NCBI GenBank assembly: GCA_902779945.1
Contig: CACZDN010000008.1
Coordinates: forward strand, 62,001-126,000
From: Oscillospiraceae bacterium
GTDB lineage: Bacteria; Bacillota; Clostridia; Oscillospirales; Oscillospiraceae
Length of the DNA: 64,000 bases
Direction: 5' to 3'
Both the position numbers and the translations under genes were made by a program. Positions 1-8,048 of this stretch are shown piece by piece. Numbering within the stretch: position 1 is the first letter of the stretch; each line of letters begins with the position of its first letter. The notes below the pieces were generated by a model. It ran no database searches, had not been told where the DNA came from, and saw only the letters and a list, made by a program, of their open reading frames with translations.

Positions 1-441
1 GCCTCCGCCCTCGCCGAGACCCTGCGCGAGAGCGCCGGTCTGCGCCGTCCGCGCGCGGAAGAGATCGAGCAACACCTGCAGGGCCTTCTGAGCGAGGCCG
101 AGGCCCTGCGCCGGAGCGTGCCGGACTTCGACCTGCTGCGCGAGCTGGAGGACCCGGATTTCCTGCGCCTGACCGCGCCGCACAGCAAGGTCTCCCTTGA
201 GGACGCCTATTACGCGAGACACCGCCGGGCGCGCGAGCAGGAGACCGCGCGGCGCAGTCTCGAGGCGGTCAGCCGGAGCCTCCAAAGTCTCGGCGCGAGG
301 CCGCGCGAACTCCGGGAGACCACAGCGGGCGCGCGCTTCACCGTCGATCCCCGGTCCATGACGAGACAGGAGCGCGAGGACCTCAAAAAGCGCATCCGCA
401 AGGCCGGCGCCGAGGGGAGGAGCCTCGGCGTCGGGGAGTAA
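1..441 (+). CDS. Phage capsid scaffold-like protein (5' truncated by window edge)
   Basis: The reading frame is open from base 1 to the TAA at 439-441, so the start lies outside the window; 146 residues are visible. It is strongly charged and helical, with a Glu/Arg-rich N-terminal half, a middle FDLLRELEDPDFLRL segment and a basic C-terminus (SMTRQEREDLKKRIRKAG). A small charged helical protein directly upstream of the major capsid gene is the usual place for a scaffold or head-assembly protein in tailed phages, and the C-terminal 'TxxxREDLKKRI' pattern resembles such proteins in clostridial prophages. No catalytic motif is seen. The family assignment is inference from position and composition; another minor head protein is possible. 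Confidence 0.55.
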   Translation, partial: ASALAETLRESAGLRRPRAEEIEQHLQGLLSEAEALRRSVPDFDLLRELEDPDFLRLTAPHSKVSLEDAYYARHRRAREQETARRSLEAVSRSLQSLGARPRELRETTAGARFTVDPRSMTRQEREDLKKRIRKAGAEGRSLGVGE

Positions 442-447
442 AAAACC

Positions 448-585
448 GATTGCAAACTCTGTTTGCAATCGAGGGACTCGCGCATATCGCACGCGGCGGT
501 GCGTAACACGCCGCGTTTGGTCGGCGCGAGGCCTCGCATTGCTCGGCTCAAGGTGTTTTTGAAGAAGCAACGCTCCTTCAAAAAC
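448..585. promoter_or_regulatory. Hairpin-rich leader before the capsid gene
   Basis: The 222-base gap between the scaffold-like gene and the capsid gene holds no gene. It contains a perfect 9-bp hairpin (GATTGCAAA at 448-456 with TTTGCAATC at 462-470) and a second 10-bp hairpin (GTTTTTGAAG at 555-564 with CTTCAAAAAC at 576-585). Neither is followed by a clean T-run. They may act as processing or stabilising structures for the highly expressed capsid message. Confidence 0.4.
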
Positions 586-663
586 GGTTTGGATTCCCTG
601 CGGGACCCATATCCAATGCTTTCACAATCGCCTGAATGATAAAAGAAAGGATGATTCTGCAAT

Positions 664-1968
664 ATGAAATTTGACCTTCAGCATTTTGCCGAGGCGGGAA
701 CGCTGGTCAACGCCACCGGCAGCTTTGTCAACGCCGCCACCGGCGAGACCACCGCGTTTGACAGCGCGCACACGCTGACGCCGGAGCTCAAGGCCTTCTA
801 CGACACGGAGCTGCTGGAGAATGCGCGGGCGGAGCTCATCTACGCGCAGTTCGGCAAGCGCCAGCCCCTGCCGAAGAACCACCACGGCAGCGTCGAATGG
901 CGCAAGTGGAACACCTTCGAGAAGGCCGCGAGGCTCACCGAGGGCGTGATCCCCACGGGGCAGAAGTTCGGCGTGACCGCGGTGACCGGCAGCATCGACC
1001 AGTACGGTACGTACACCGCCATCACCGACAGACTGGAGCTCAGAGCCTATGACGACGTGATCCTCGGCGCGACCGAGGAGATGGGCGCCTCCGCCGCCGA
1101 GACCCAGGAGGCCCTGATCCGCGACGCGCTGTATACCAACACCAACGTCCTCTACTGCGACAAGACCGCCTGCGCGGACGGCAGCGTCGTCTCGACGCCC
1201 GTCAGGCAGAGCGAGCTCACCGAGGACGCGACCTATCATTGCCGCCTCACGCCCGAGATGGTCAACAGGGCCGTCACCGTGATGAAGAAAAATCGCGTGC
1301 CCAAGATCGGCGGCAAGTACTTCGCGGTCGTCCATCCGTCGGTGGCGCACGACCTGCGCTCCGACGAAAGCTGGATCGCGGCGCACAAGTACGCCTCCCC
1401 CGAGGAGATTTTCAACGGCGAGATCGGCGAGCTGCACGGCGTGCGTTTCATCGAAGACGTCTTCGCCCCCATCCTACAGGGCGAGAACCTGGCGGCCGAC
1501 AGCCGCACCCTCACGGTCGACCACGCGGCGGGCTACAGCGGCACGATCACCAGCGTCGCCTTCGACGGCGGCACGGTGGAGGCGGATGCGCTGATCGGCA
1601 GGACCATCCTGATCAACGGCGTGACGGCGGTCGTCACCGGCAACACCGCAAGCTCCATCAGCTTTGCCGGCACCAACTTCGGCTCCGTCGCGGACAACGC
1701 GGTCATCTACCCCGGCGAGGGCGCGGGCGGCGGCGTGGCGGCCTACGCCTCCTACTTCTTCGGAAAGGACAGCTTCGGGATCATCGACCCAGAAGGCGGA
1801 GCGCTCGAAATGATCGTCCACGACAAGGGTGAGATCGGCGGCCCGCTCAACCAGTTCAGCACCATCGGCTACAAGTTCGAGACCAACGGCGCCACCATCC
1901 TCTACCCTGAGCGCCTGCTGCGCGTGATGAGCACGTCCAGCTTCTCGGCAACCGATCAGGCCAACTGA
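664..1968 (+). CDS. N4-gp56 family major capsid protein
   Basis: This 434-residue protein builds the phage head. The N-terminus MKFDLQHFA is the usual opening of clostridial phage capsid proteins of the N4-gp56 family, followed by YDTELLENARAELIYAQFG and KNHHGSVEWRKW, which match the conserved N-terminal arm and E-loop region of that family. The stretch around residues 290-350 (TLTVDHAAGYSGTI... ALIGRTILINGV) looks like an inserted beta domain, and the C-terminus returns to the capsid core (GGPLNQFSTIGYKFETNGA). The length is typical for the family. The start has an AAAGAAAGGATG ribosome site upstream. It follows a scaffold-like gene, as expected for a head module. The family call is confident; capsid geometry is not predicted. 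Confidence 0.88.
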   Translation: MKFDLQHFAEAGTLVNATGSFVNAATGETTAFDSAHTLTPELKAFYDTELLENARAELIYAQFGKRQPLPKNHHGSVEWRKWNTFEKAARLTEGVIPTGQKFGVTAVTGSIDQYGTYTAITDRLELRAYDDVILGATEEMGASAAETQEALIRDALYTNTNVLYCDKTACADGSVVSTPVRQSELTEDATYHCRLTPEMVNRAVTVMKKNRVPKIGGKYFAVVHPSVAHDLRSDESWIAAHKYASPEEIFNGEIGELHGVRFIEDVFAPILQGENLAADSRTLTVDHAAGYSGTITSVAFDGGTVEADALIGRTILINGVTAVVTGNTASSISFAGTNFGSVADNAVIYPGEGAGGGVAAYASYFFGKDSFGIIDPEGGALEMIVHDKGEIGGPLNQFSTIGYKFETNGATILYPERLLRVMSTSSFSATDQAN

Positions 1969-1974
1969 TCCCGC

Positions 1975-2032
1975 TTTGAAAACCGCGTTTTCAAAACGGC
2001 AGCCCCGCGCCTGCCGCGCGTCCCGCGGCAGG
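1975..2032. promoter_or_regulatory. Paired hairpins after the capsid gene
   Basis: Two perfect 9-bp stems follow the capsid stop codon: TTTGAAAAC/GTTTTCAAA at 1975-1995 with a 3-base loop, and CCTGCCGCG/CGCGGCAGG at 2010-2032 with a 5-base loop. No long T-run follows either, so they may attenuate or protect the mRNA end rather than stop transcription fully. Confidence 0.4.
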
Positions 2033-2112
2033 TGCAAGGGTCTGCAAAGCCCGGCTCACGGTGCCGGCGGGCGGCAAAGCTGCCGCGGTATAATGAAAAG
2101 GAGAAATGAACG

Positions 2113-2322
2113 ATGAAAGAAAAAAGAGTCGAGGTCTTCATTCCCCGCGGCGGCGACCGCGAGGACCCCAACCTCTTCGTCGGCGTCAACGGCGTCAACT
2201 ATCTGCTGCCCCGCGGCAAGAAGTCCGCGGTGCCCCCGGCCGTCGCGGCCGAGATCCGCAGGGGCGAGCTCGCCGCCGACCGCTTCTACGAGAGCGTGGA
2301 CGGCCTGAAGCAGAGCGTCTGA
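2113..2322 (+). CDS. Small phage head-region protein, unknown function
   Basis: A 69-residue protein starting with ATG 6-10 bases after AAAAGGAG. The sequence is mixed alpha/beta with FIPRGGDREDPNLFVGVNG near the N-terminus and an amphipathic helix in the C-terminal half (AVAAEIRRGELAADRFYES). Proteins of this size with a 'NLFVGVNGVNYLLPRGK' core often follow capsid genes in clostridial prophages and are annotated as hypothetical. Its position between the capsid and the putative adaptor suggests a role in head completion, but nothing in the sequence proves it. Confidence 0.6.
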   Translation: MKEKRVEVFIPRGGDREDPNLFVGVNGVNYLLPRGKKSAVPPAVAAEIRRGELAADRFYESVDGLKQSV

Positions 2323-2418
2323 CAGCAGGGGAGTATCGTCGCTCTCCCGTGACCGGCATGACGCGGACGGGACGGACGGCATACGGGCGGGAGGGAGCAA
2401 AACGGAGAGGTGATCGGA

Positions 2419-2787
2419 ATGAAAGCAATGGACATCATCGACCGCGTGGATCTTCTGGAGCCGAACGACTACTCGCCGGAGCAGAAGCTGCACTGGCTGA
2501 GTACGCTGGACGGGAAGATCTGGCGCAAGGTCATCCATACGCACGAGGGCGGCAACGCCTGGTGCGGGCCGTACCGGACCGGGGACGAGGAGCTGATCGT
2601 GGGGCCGCCCTACGGGGAGGACATCTACTACCACTATCTGCAGGCCATGATCGCGGCGGAGAACAGCGAGACCCAGCGCTACAACAAGCGCATGACCATG
2701 TTCAACGCCGCCTATCAGGGCTTTACCAACTGGTACAACCGCACGCACATGCCGCTGGGGGCGGTTCCGGGCCGCTTCCGCTTCTGA
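2419..2787 (+). CDS. Phage structural protein, putative head-tail adaptor
   Basis: The chosen start is ATG 2419, 8 bases after GGAGAGG; an in-frame GTG at 2410 overlaps the ribosome site. The 122-residue product is helical, beginning MKAMDIIDRVDLLEPNDYSPEQ and containing AAENSETQRYNKRMTMFNAAYQ and FTNWYNRTH. Length, helical content and position directly before a beta-rich nozzle-like protein fit an adaptor that joins portal to tail in short-tailed phages. This role is inferred from gene order. The protein has no enzymatic motif. Confidence 0.5.
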   Translation: MKAMDIIDRVDLLEPNDYSPEQKLHWLSTLDGKIWRKVIHTHEGGNAWCGPYRTGDEELIVGPPYGEDIYYHYLQAMIAAENSETQRYNKRMTMFNAAYQGFTNWYNRTHMPLGAVPGRFRF

Positions 2788-2797
2788 GGAGGACGCC

Positions 2798-4531
2798 ATG
2801 GGACTGCTGCCGCAGCTTGCATATGAATACAACGAGCGGGAGGTAACCGACGTCTTTACCGGCTACGACCACCGGCTCAGGATCGCGGACGGAGCCTTCT
2901 ACGACACGAAGAACATGAGCACGGCCCACTACCCGCTGCTCGCCAACCGGAAAAAGCGCGGGCTCGTGAAAAGGCTCGCGGCGCCCGGCGGGCTGCTTGC
3001 CAAGGAAAAGCTCGCCCTCGTGGACGGCGGGACGCTGTACTACGGCGGCGAGGCCACCGGGGTGCGCAATCTCGCCCCCGGAGAAAAGCAGATGGTGAGC
3101 ATGGGTGCGTACCTCTGCATCTTTCCGGACAAGGTGTACTTCAACACCGCGGACCCGGAGGACCACGGGAGCCTTGAGGCGGGCTACCGGAGCAGCGGCG
3201 CCGTGCGCTACCGCATGTGCCGCGCGGACGGGACGGTCTACGAGGGCGTGACGGTCTCGGACGACGCGCCGGAGGAGCCGGCAAACGCCGCCTGCTGGCT
3301 CGACCGCGGCGCCAGAATCCTCTACGAGTGGAGCGCGGCGGGGGAGCAGTGGGTGGAGATCCCGACGGTCTACACGCGGATAGACTTTCTCACCAACGGC
3401 ATCCTGCCCAGGCGCTTCCGGCAGTACGACGGCGTGACCATCGAGGGCGCGGACGTGGAGCACTGCAACGGCAGCAGGATCCTGTACGCCGTCGGCGGGG
3501 ACGAGAGCGAGCGCGACTACGTCGTGGTCGCGGGGCTTCTGGAGGAGAGCGTGACGCAGCGCGAGGGCAGCGTCGCCCTCAGCCGCACGGTCCCGGACAT
3601 GGACTATGTGTGCGAGGCCAGAAACCGGCTCTGGGGCTGCCGGTACGGCGACGGGATCAACGAGCTGTACTGCTGCGCGCTGGGGGACTTTCGCAACTGG
3701 GAGCAGTACATGGGCCTCAGCACCGACTCCTGGCGGGCCTCCGTCGGCTCGGACGGGCCCTGGACCGGGGCCGTGAATTATCTGGGCTGCCCCATGTTCT
3801 TCAAGGAAAACCGCGTCCACCGCGTGTCCGTGTCCTCCGCCGGCGCGCACCAGGTCTCCGAGACCGTGTGCCGCGGCGTGCAGGAGGGCTGCGCGAAGAG
3901 TCTGCAGGTGGTCAACGAAACACTGTTTTACAAGAGCCGGGCGGACGTCTGCGCCTATCAGGGGAGCTTCCCCGAGAGCGTGAGCGAGGCCCTGGGCGAC
4001 GTCGCGTACTCCGAAGCCGCCGCCGGCAGCGTCGGGGACCGCTACTGCATCTCCATGAGGGACGCGGCGGGGGCGTGGAGCCTCTTTGTCTTCGACGTGA
4101 GGCGCGGGCTCTGGATGCGCGAGGACGACACGCACGTGCTGCAGTTTGCCGCCCTCGGCGGCGAGCTCTACGCCATGACCGGGGACGCGCTCCGGGCGCT
4201 CAACGGCAGCGCCGGAGAGCCGGAGTCGTATGTCGAATGGATGGCGGAGAGCGGGGTCCTCGGCTATCAGTACCCGGACAGGAAGTATGTCAGCCGCTTC
4301 AATCTGCGGCTGTGGATGGAGGAGGGCGCGGAGCTCGACGTGTTCCTTCAATACGATTCCGGCGGTGAGTGGGTGCGGCAGGGGCGCATCAAAACGAAGG
4401 GGACGAGGACCGTCACCCTCCCGGTCAGACCCCGGCGCTGCGACCACTTCCGGATGCGGCTTGTCGGGAAGGGGGACGTGCGGCTCTACTCCGTCGCGCG
4501 GATCCTGAGCATCGGGAGTGACGTGGGATGA
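2798..4531 (+). CDS. Phage tail nozzle / DNA-stabilisation-like beta-propeller protein
   Basis: A 577-residue beta-strand-rich protein without a signal peptide. It opens with LLPQLAYEYNEREVTDVFTGYDHRLRIADGAFYDTKNM and has repeated segments of the type 'RNRLWGCRYGDGINELYCCALGDF' and 'VVNETLFYKSRADVCAYQGS', as in propeller-like nozzle and P22 gp10-type stabilisation proteins of short-tailed phages. It starts 10 bases after the adaptor candidate and is translationally coupled to the next small gene by an ATGA overlap. The product most likely forms the tail tube end that retains DNA in the head. The call rests on fold-type patterns and gene order, not on a specific catalytic motif. Confidence 0.6.
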   Translation: MGLLPQLAYEYNEREVTDVFTGYDHRLRIADGAFYDTKNMSTAHYPLLANRKKRGLVKRLAAPGGLLAKEKLALVDGGTLYYGGEATGVRNLAPGEKQMVSMGAYLCIFPDKVYFNTADPEDHGSLEAGYRSSGAVRYRMCRADGTVYEGVTVSDDAPEEPANAACWLDRGARILYEWSAAGEQWVEIPTVYTRIDFLTNGILPRRFRQYDGVTIEGADVEHCNGSRILYAVGGDESERDYVVVAGLLEESVTQREGSVALSRTVPDMDYVCEARNRLWGCRYGDGINELYCCALGDFRNWEQYMGLSTDSWRASVGSDGPWTGAVNYLGCPMFFKENRVHRVSVSSAGAHQVSETVCRGVQEGCAKSLQVVNETLFYKSRADVCAYQGSFPESVSEALGDVAYSEAAAGSVGDRYCISMRDAAGAWSLFVFDVRRGLWMREDDTHVLQFAALGGELYAMTGDALRALNGSAGEPESYVEWMAESGVLGYQYPDRKYVSRFNLRLWMEEGAELDVFLQYDSGGEWVRQGRIKTKGTRTVTLPVRPRRCDHFRMRLVGKGDVRLYSVARILSIGSDVG

Positions 4532-4650
4532 GAGATTTGGAATATCCCCCGCTTTTGAGCGGGGACGCCGAGCAGCAGGTCAGGGCCCTGCGGGACTACC
4601 TGATCCGGCTGGTACAGGCCCTCAACGAAGAGGAGGATAAGCATGATTGA
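4528..4650 (+). CDS. Small helical phage protein (40 aa)
   Basis: This short gene overlaps the stop of the upstream gene (ATGA at 4528-4531) and overlaps the next start by 8 bases, so it fills exactly the gap in a coupled operon. It encodes 40 residues: an N-terminal proline-rich turn (LEYPPLLSGD) and one amphipathic helix (QQVRALRDYLIRLVQALNEE) that could form a coiled coil. The tight coupling on both sides supports translation. The function is unknown; a tail-fibre oligomerisation or chaperone role is possible. Confidence 0.6.
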   Translation: MRDLEYPPLLSGDAEQQVRALRDYLIRLVQALNEEEDKHD

Positions 4651-5827
4651 ACTGTATGTCAGAGGCCAGAGGCTTACGCTGACCACGCCGGTCATCGCGG
4701 CGGACAGCCTGCACTATCTGCGGGCGCGGGTACACTTCATCGAGCCCGGCTGGGAAGGGCTCTCCCGCTGGGCCCACTTCAAATGCGGCGACACGGTGTA
4801 CGACATCGAGCTCGACCGCCATGACGAGATCACGGAGAGGGACGCGCTGAACCTGACGGCGGGCGAGTGGATCGTCTATCTCACGGGCTCCGACGAGCAC
4901 AGGCGCGCCACCACGACGCCGGTGCTGCTCAAGGTGAAGGAGTCCGGCCTTGTGGACGCGCCGCTGCACCAGATCCCCATGAGCCAGCTGGAACGGCTCT
5001 CGTACCGCGTGGACCTTGCGCTGAAGGAATGCGCGGCGCTCAAATACCGGGCGGGGATCGTGGTGTGCGGGTTTTCGCCGAGCCTTTCGGAGCTTGCGAA
5101 CACCGTGCGCTGCCCGCATCCGGGCGAGGCCTGGGCGGTCGGCCTGAGCGCGCCGTACCGCGTGTACATCTGGGACATGCACTGCCGCAGATGGCGGGAC
5201 GCGGGCGAGCTCGTGTCCGTGCGGGCGGAGGGCACGCAGGGCGTGACCTTCATCCCGAGCGTGGACGAGGCGGGAAACCTCGTCTGGACCAACGACGGAG
5301 AGCTGGAAAACCCCGACCCCGTGAACATCATGGGCCCGCAGGGCGCGGACGGAGAGCCCGGCCCCGCTGGGAAGAGCGCCTACGAGTCGGCGGTGGAAAA
5401 CGGCTACAGCGGGGACGAGGAAACCTTCTATGCCGCTCTCGCCGCCCTGCCGGAGCACGCGCAGCGCCACCTCCCGGACGGGACCGACCCCATCGTCGTC
5501 AAGACCGGGAACCTGGAAAACGGCGCGGTCACGGCGCCAAAGCTCGCCGCCGGCGCGGTGAGCACGGTGTACACCGCAAACGTCGGCACGATCTGGACGG
5601 GCAGCGCCGCACCCTATACGCAGGAAATCTCGGTCAGCGGCCTTTCGGCAAACGACAGGCTGCTCGCGGACGCGGCGCCGGGCGAGACCTGGGCGCAGAC
5701 GGAGGCAGCGCTCGACGCCTGGGCGAAGGTCGTCCGCGTTGTGGGCGCGGACAACAAGGTCACGCTTTACGCCGCCGAAAAGCCGGGCACGGCCTTTCAG
5801 ATCCGGATTCTGGCGGTGAAGAAATGA
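4643..5827 (+). CDS. Phage tail/receptor-binding protein with collagen-like segment
   Basis: A 394-residue protein with an N-terminal beta domain (residues 1-100, 'GEWIVYLTG' as in baseplate upper proteins), a glycine-proline segment near residue 232 (GPQGADGEPGPAGKS) and the typical tail motif AYESAVENGYSGDEETFYAAL just after it. The last ~130 residues look like a beta-rich tip (VTAPKLAAGAVSTVYTANVG). These are the features of host-contact tail proteins in Firmicutes phages. AAGAGGAGG precedes the start. The stop overlaps the next ATG (ATGA). Function as a tail fibre or baseplate part is well supported; the receptor is unknown. Confidence 0.7.
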   Translation: MIELYVRGQRLTLTTPVIAADSLHYLRARVHFIEPGWEGLSRWAHFKCGDTVYDIELDRHDEITERDALNLTAGEWIVYLTGSDEHRRATTTPVLLKVKESGLVDAPLHQIPMSQLERLSYRVDLALKECAALKYRAGIVVCGFSPSLSELANTVRCPHPGEAWAVGLSAPYRVYIWDMHCRRWRDAGELVSVRAEGTQGVTFIPSVDEAGNLVWTNDGELENPDPVNIMGPQGADGEPGPAGKSAYESAVENGYSGDEETFYAALAALPEHAQRHLPDGTDPIVVKTGNLENGAVTAPKLAAGAVSTVYTANVGTIWTGSAAPYTQEISVSGLSANDRLLADAAPGETWAQTEAALDAWAKVVRVVGADNKVTLYAAEKPGTAFQIRILAVKK

Positions 5828-6186
5828 ACGTACTGTATAAAAACGCGACAAACCGGCACGAGCTCTGCTTCCGCGAGCCGCCGGCCTGCTTCCGGGACAT
5901 TCTGATCTCCTATAAGCAGAACGGCCGGATCATGATGCGCCGGACGAAGAAGGAGCTCCGCTTCGAGGAGCGCTGCGGCCATTGGGTCGCAAGCTGGGAG
6001 CTGAGCCCTGCGGAGACGCTGCGCTTTAACGACCGGCAGCCGGTCTTCATGCAGGCGCTCAAGCTCCGGCGCGACGGCGGACAGGAGCCGGGCGAGATCG
6101 TGGAGCTGGACGTGATCGAGGCGCTGGAACACGGCGCGAGAGGAGGGACGGAATATGAACCGTGCGCATGGCCGAGACCGCTTTGA
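5824..6186 (+). CDS. Phage tail-region protein, unknown function (120 aa)
   Basis: Starts at the ATGA overlap with the upstream tail gene and ends 32 bases inside the following gene, so it is part of a tightly coupled tail operon. The sequence is basic in the middle (MMRRTKKELRFEERCGHWVASW) and has no membrane segment. No family is recognised. Its place among collagen-like tail proteins suggests a structural or assembly role. Confidence 0.55.
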   Translation: MNVLYKNATNRHELCFREPPACFRDILISYKQNGRIMMRRTKKELRFEERCGHWVASWELSPAETLRFNDRQPVFMQALKLRRDGGQEPGEIVELDVIEALEHGARGGTEYEPCAWPRPL

Positions 6187-6628
6187 CCATGGGCCCGAGG
6201 ATGCGCACTACTGCTTTCATGCCGGCGTGGAGGGGCCGCCCGGCAGGCCCGGCATGCCCGGCGCGAACGGCGTTTCCCCCACGGCAGAGATCCGGCGCGT
6301 CCGGGACGGGCACGAGGTGTGCATCACGGACATAAACGGCAAGCACGTCTTCCGCGTCCGGGACGGCTACGGCGGGGACGGCCTCGAGGCGGAGGACGAG
6401 AGCGGCGGCTGCTGGTACGCGCCCCGCGGCGAAGACGGCGAGGGCTGGCTCTTTGCGGAGAACGAAGACGGCGTCGTCTGGCAGTTTCCCGTCAGCGAGA
6501 GCGAGCCGGGCGACGCGGAGCTTTCGGACGGGGACGGGAACGCCTGGTGTATGCTGATGGGCGGGATATCCCCTTGCAACAGTTACAAAGAGGAGGCGGA
6601 CAACAATGGGACTGATCCCGGCAACTGA
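6155..6628 (+). CDS. Collagen-like phage tail protein (157 aa)
   Basis: Begins at ATG 6155 after GAGAGGAGGG and overlaps both neighbours (32 and 23 bases). Residues 26-39 form a short collagen-like run (GPPGRPGMPGANG) followed by acidic beta repeats of the type 'RDGHEVCITDINGKHVFRVRDG' and 'CWYAPRGEDGEGW'. Such Gly-X-Y stretches are common in trimeric tail fibres. It lies directly before the first lectin-like protein, so it may form a shaft or a linker for it. This is inferred from composition and context. Confidence 0.6.
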   Translation: MNRAHGRDRFDHGPEDAHYCFHAGVEGPPGRPGMPGANGVSPTAEIRRVRDGHEVCITDINGKHVFRVRDGYGGDGLEAEDESGGCWYAPRGEDGEGWLFAENEDGVVWQFPVSESEPGDAELSDGDGNAWCMLMGGISPCNSYKEEADNNGTDPGN

Positions 6629-7493
6629 GAAGACTGCGCTGCGGATCGCGGCCAGCCTGGACGCGAACGGCGGCGGACAGACGAGCGGCACGGATGCCGA
6701 CAGACTGTTCCCGGCGACCGAGAAGACCCTTCTGCGGATCGCCGACAGGGTGGACGAGATCTCCGGCGGCGGCGCCCTTGCCGACAACGCGGGCGCGCAC
6801 AACGGCATCTATCGCGGCAAGTACCTCGGCGCGGAGGTCACGCAGGCACAGTACGCCGCCATCGACGCGGGGACCTTCGAGGACCTGTACATCGGCGACT
6901 ACTGGACCATCAACAATGTCAACTGGCGCATTGCCGCCTTTGACTATTGGCTTAATACTGGAGACACCGGAAAAGAATGTACCACACACCACGTTGTCAT
7001 TGTACCGGATACGTGCTTGTATAACGCCGCAATGAATAACAGCGACACAACATCCGGCGCTTACGTTGGGTCTAAGATGTATACGACGAATCTCGCGCAA
7101 GCCAAGACGATCGTCAACAATGCTTTTGGCTCGGCGCACGTCCTCAATCATAGAGAATTTTTGCCAAATGCTGTCACCAACGGTTATACGAGTGGCAGTG
7201 CTTGGTGTAACAGCTCGGTTGATTTGATGAATGAACAGATGGTCTACGGATGCCGCGCCTTCTCCAATGTGATTAACGGTACAGCAATTCCCCACGTGCA
7301 CACCATCAACAAGGGTCAGCTCCCGCTGTTTGCGCTCGCGCCTTCGTTCATCTGCAACCGCGCCAACTGGTGGCTGCGTGATGTCGTCTCCGCGTCGCAC
7401 TTCGCCCTTGTGGCCGGCGACGGCATCTGCGACGCCATCAACCCTTCGAACTATAGGATCGACGTCCGTCCGGCTTTCGGAATCTGCGCATAA
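6606..7493 (+). CDS. DUF6273 / C-type-lectin-like phage adhesin, copy 1 (possible DGR target)
   Basis: A 295-residue protein. Residues 1-60 carry two helical repeats (ATEKTALRIAASLD / ATEKTLLRIADRVD). The rest is a DUF6273-type domain: GDYWTINNVNWRIAAFDYW, HHVVIVPDTCLYNAAMNN, a middle VLNHREF segment, and a C-terminal WWLRDVVSASHF...VRPAFGICA ending. That ending is the place where lectin-fold targets of diversity-generating retroelements carry their variable residues. The second copy at 8049 is closely similar in the scaffold but very different between WLRDV and PAF. Bases about 6930-7310 are clearly more AT-rich than the flanks, suggesting a recombined segment. No reverse transcriptase or template repeat is in the window, so diversification is inference. 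Confidence 0.75.
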   Translation: MGLIPATEKTALRIAASLDANGGGQTSGTDADRLFPATEKTLLRIADRVDEISGGGALADNAGAHNGIYRGKYLGAEVTQAQYAAIDAGTFEDLYIGDYWTINNVNWRIAAFDYWLNTGDTGKECTTHHVVIVPDTCLYNAAMNNSDTTSGAYVGSKMYTTNLAQAKTIVNNAFGSAHVLNHREFLPNAVTNGYTSGSAWCNSSVDLMNEQMVYGCRAFSNVINGTAIPHVHTINKGQLPLFALAPSFICNRANWWLRDVVSASHFALVAGDGICDAINPSNYRIDVRPAFGICA

Positions 7494-7505
7494 GGAGGGA
7501 TGACA

Positions 7506-7853
7506 ATGGCAACGATCACCTTCAGAGACGGAACGCAGCTCACCGCGGAGCAAAATGGCACATGCTTCATCCTGGACGGGAAGCCGGACTTTCTGGAGGA
7601 CCTGTCCGTCGTGCGCATCGAGGGTGAATACACATTCGTACTGCATAACGCGGTACTCATCGAGTGCGCGAGCGTGGACGGGCGGTACTGGTTTTCCTTC
7701 ATCGAGAAGACGGCGGAGGAGATCGAGAAGGAGCTGCTGCATGAGAGCGTCGCCGCGCTGGAGGACGCGCTGTGCGAGCAGGACGCGGCGGGCGAGGCAT
7801 GGCGGGCCGCCATCGAGGACGCGCTGTGCGAGCTGGACAGAGAACAGGAGTAA
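7506..7853 (+). CDS. Phage accessory protein paired with adhesin copy 1
   Basis: The ATG at 7506 is preferred over ATG 7500 because TAAGGAGGG ends at 7499 and would leave no spacing for the earlier codon. The 115-residue product has a beta N-terminus (ITFRDGTQLTAEQNGTCFILDGKPDF) and two long C-terminal helices (EEIEKELLHESVAALEDALCEQ). A clear paralogue follows adhesin copy 2 at 8915, with the same FRDGT...LTAE, GKPDF, DLSVV and DGRYWF landmarks. The adhesin-plus-partner pair was therefore duplicated as a unit. It may be a chaperone or assembly cap for the adhesin; that is inference. Confidence 0.65.
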   Translation: MATITFRDGTQLTAEQNGTCFILDGKPDFLEDLSVVRIEGEYTFVLHNAVLIECASVDGRYWFSFIEKTAEEIEKELLHESVAALEDALCEQDAAGEAWRAAIEDALCELDREQE

Positions 7854-7900
7854 CACCGCAGTCTCTTCGCGGCAGCTCCCCACAGAGAGGGAGCCAAAAA

Positions 7901-8026
7901 GGCAATACCGCATAATTCGGCAAGAGCAGATCCTGAGAAAATTTGGGTTCTGATAAAGGCACTTTTTCGCAGATGTACTTTGTGTACCTCAAGAAAGATG
8001 CCGCAGGCGGATTGCGCGGTGTTGCC
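7901..8026. repeat. Family A element A1 (internally deleted, inverted orientation)
   Basis: A 126-bp copy of the dispersed element that recurs throughout the window. The ends are GGCAATACCGCATAATTCGG and the complement of GGCAACACCGCGCAATCCGC. About 33 bp of the inner part found in 159-bp copies is missing. It lies between the two duplicated adhesin-partner units of the prophage, so it entered after or during that duplication. No clear target duplication is visible. Confidence 0.85.
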
Positions 8027-8048
8027 ATGAGAAATTGGAGGATTGGAT

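Noticed and set aside
2030..2100. CTGCAAAGCCCGG-GGCAAAGC pattern resembling a riboswitch
   Set aside because: It lies between phage structural genes, and no conserved pairing scheme could be traced.
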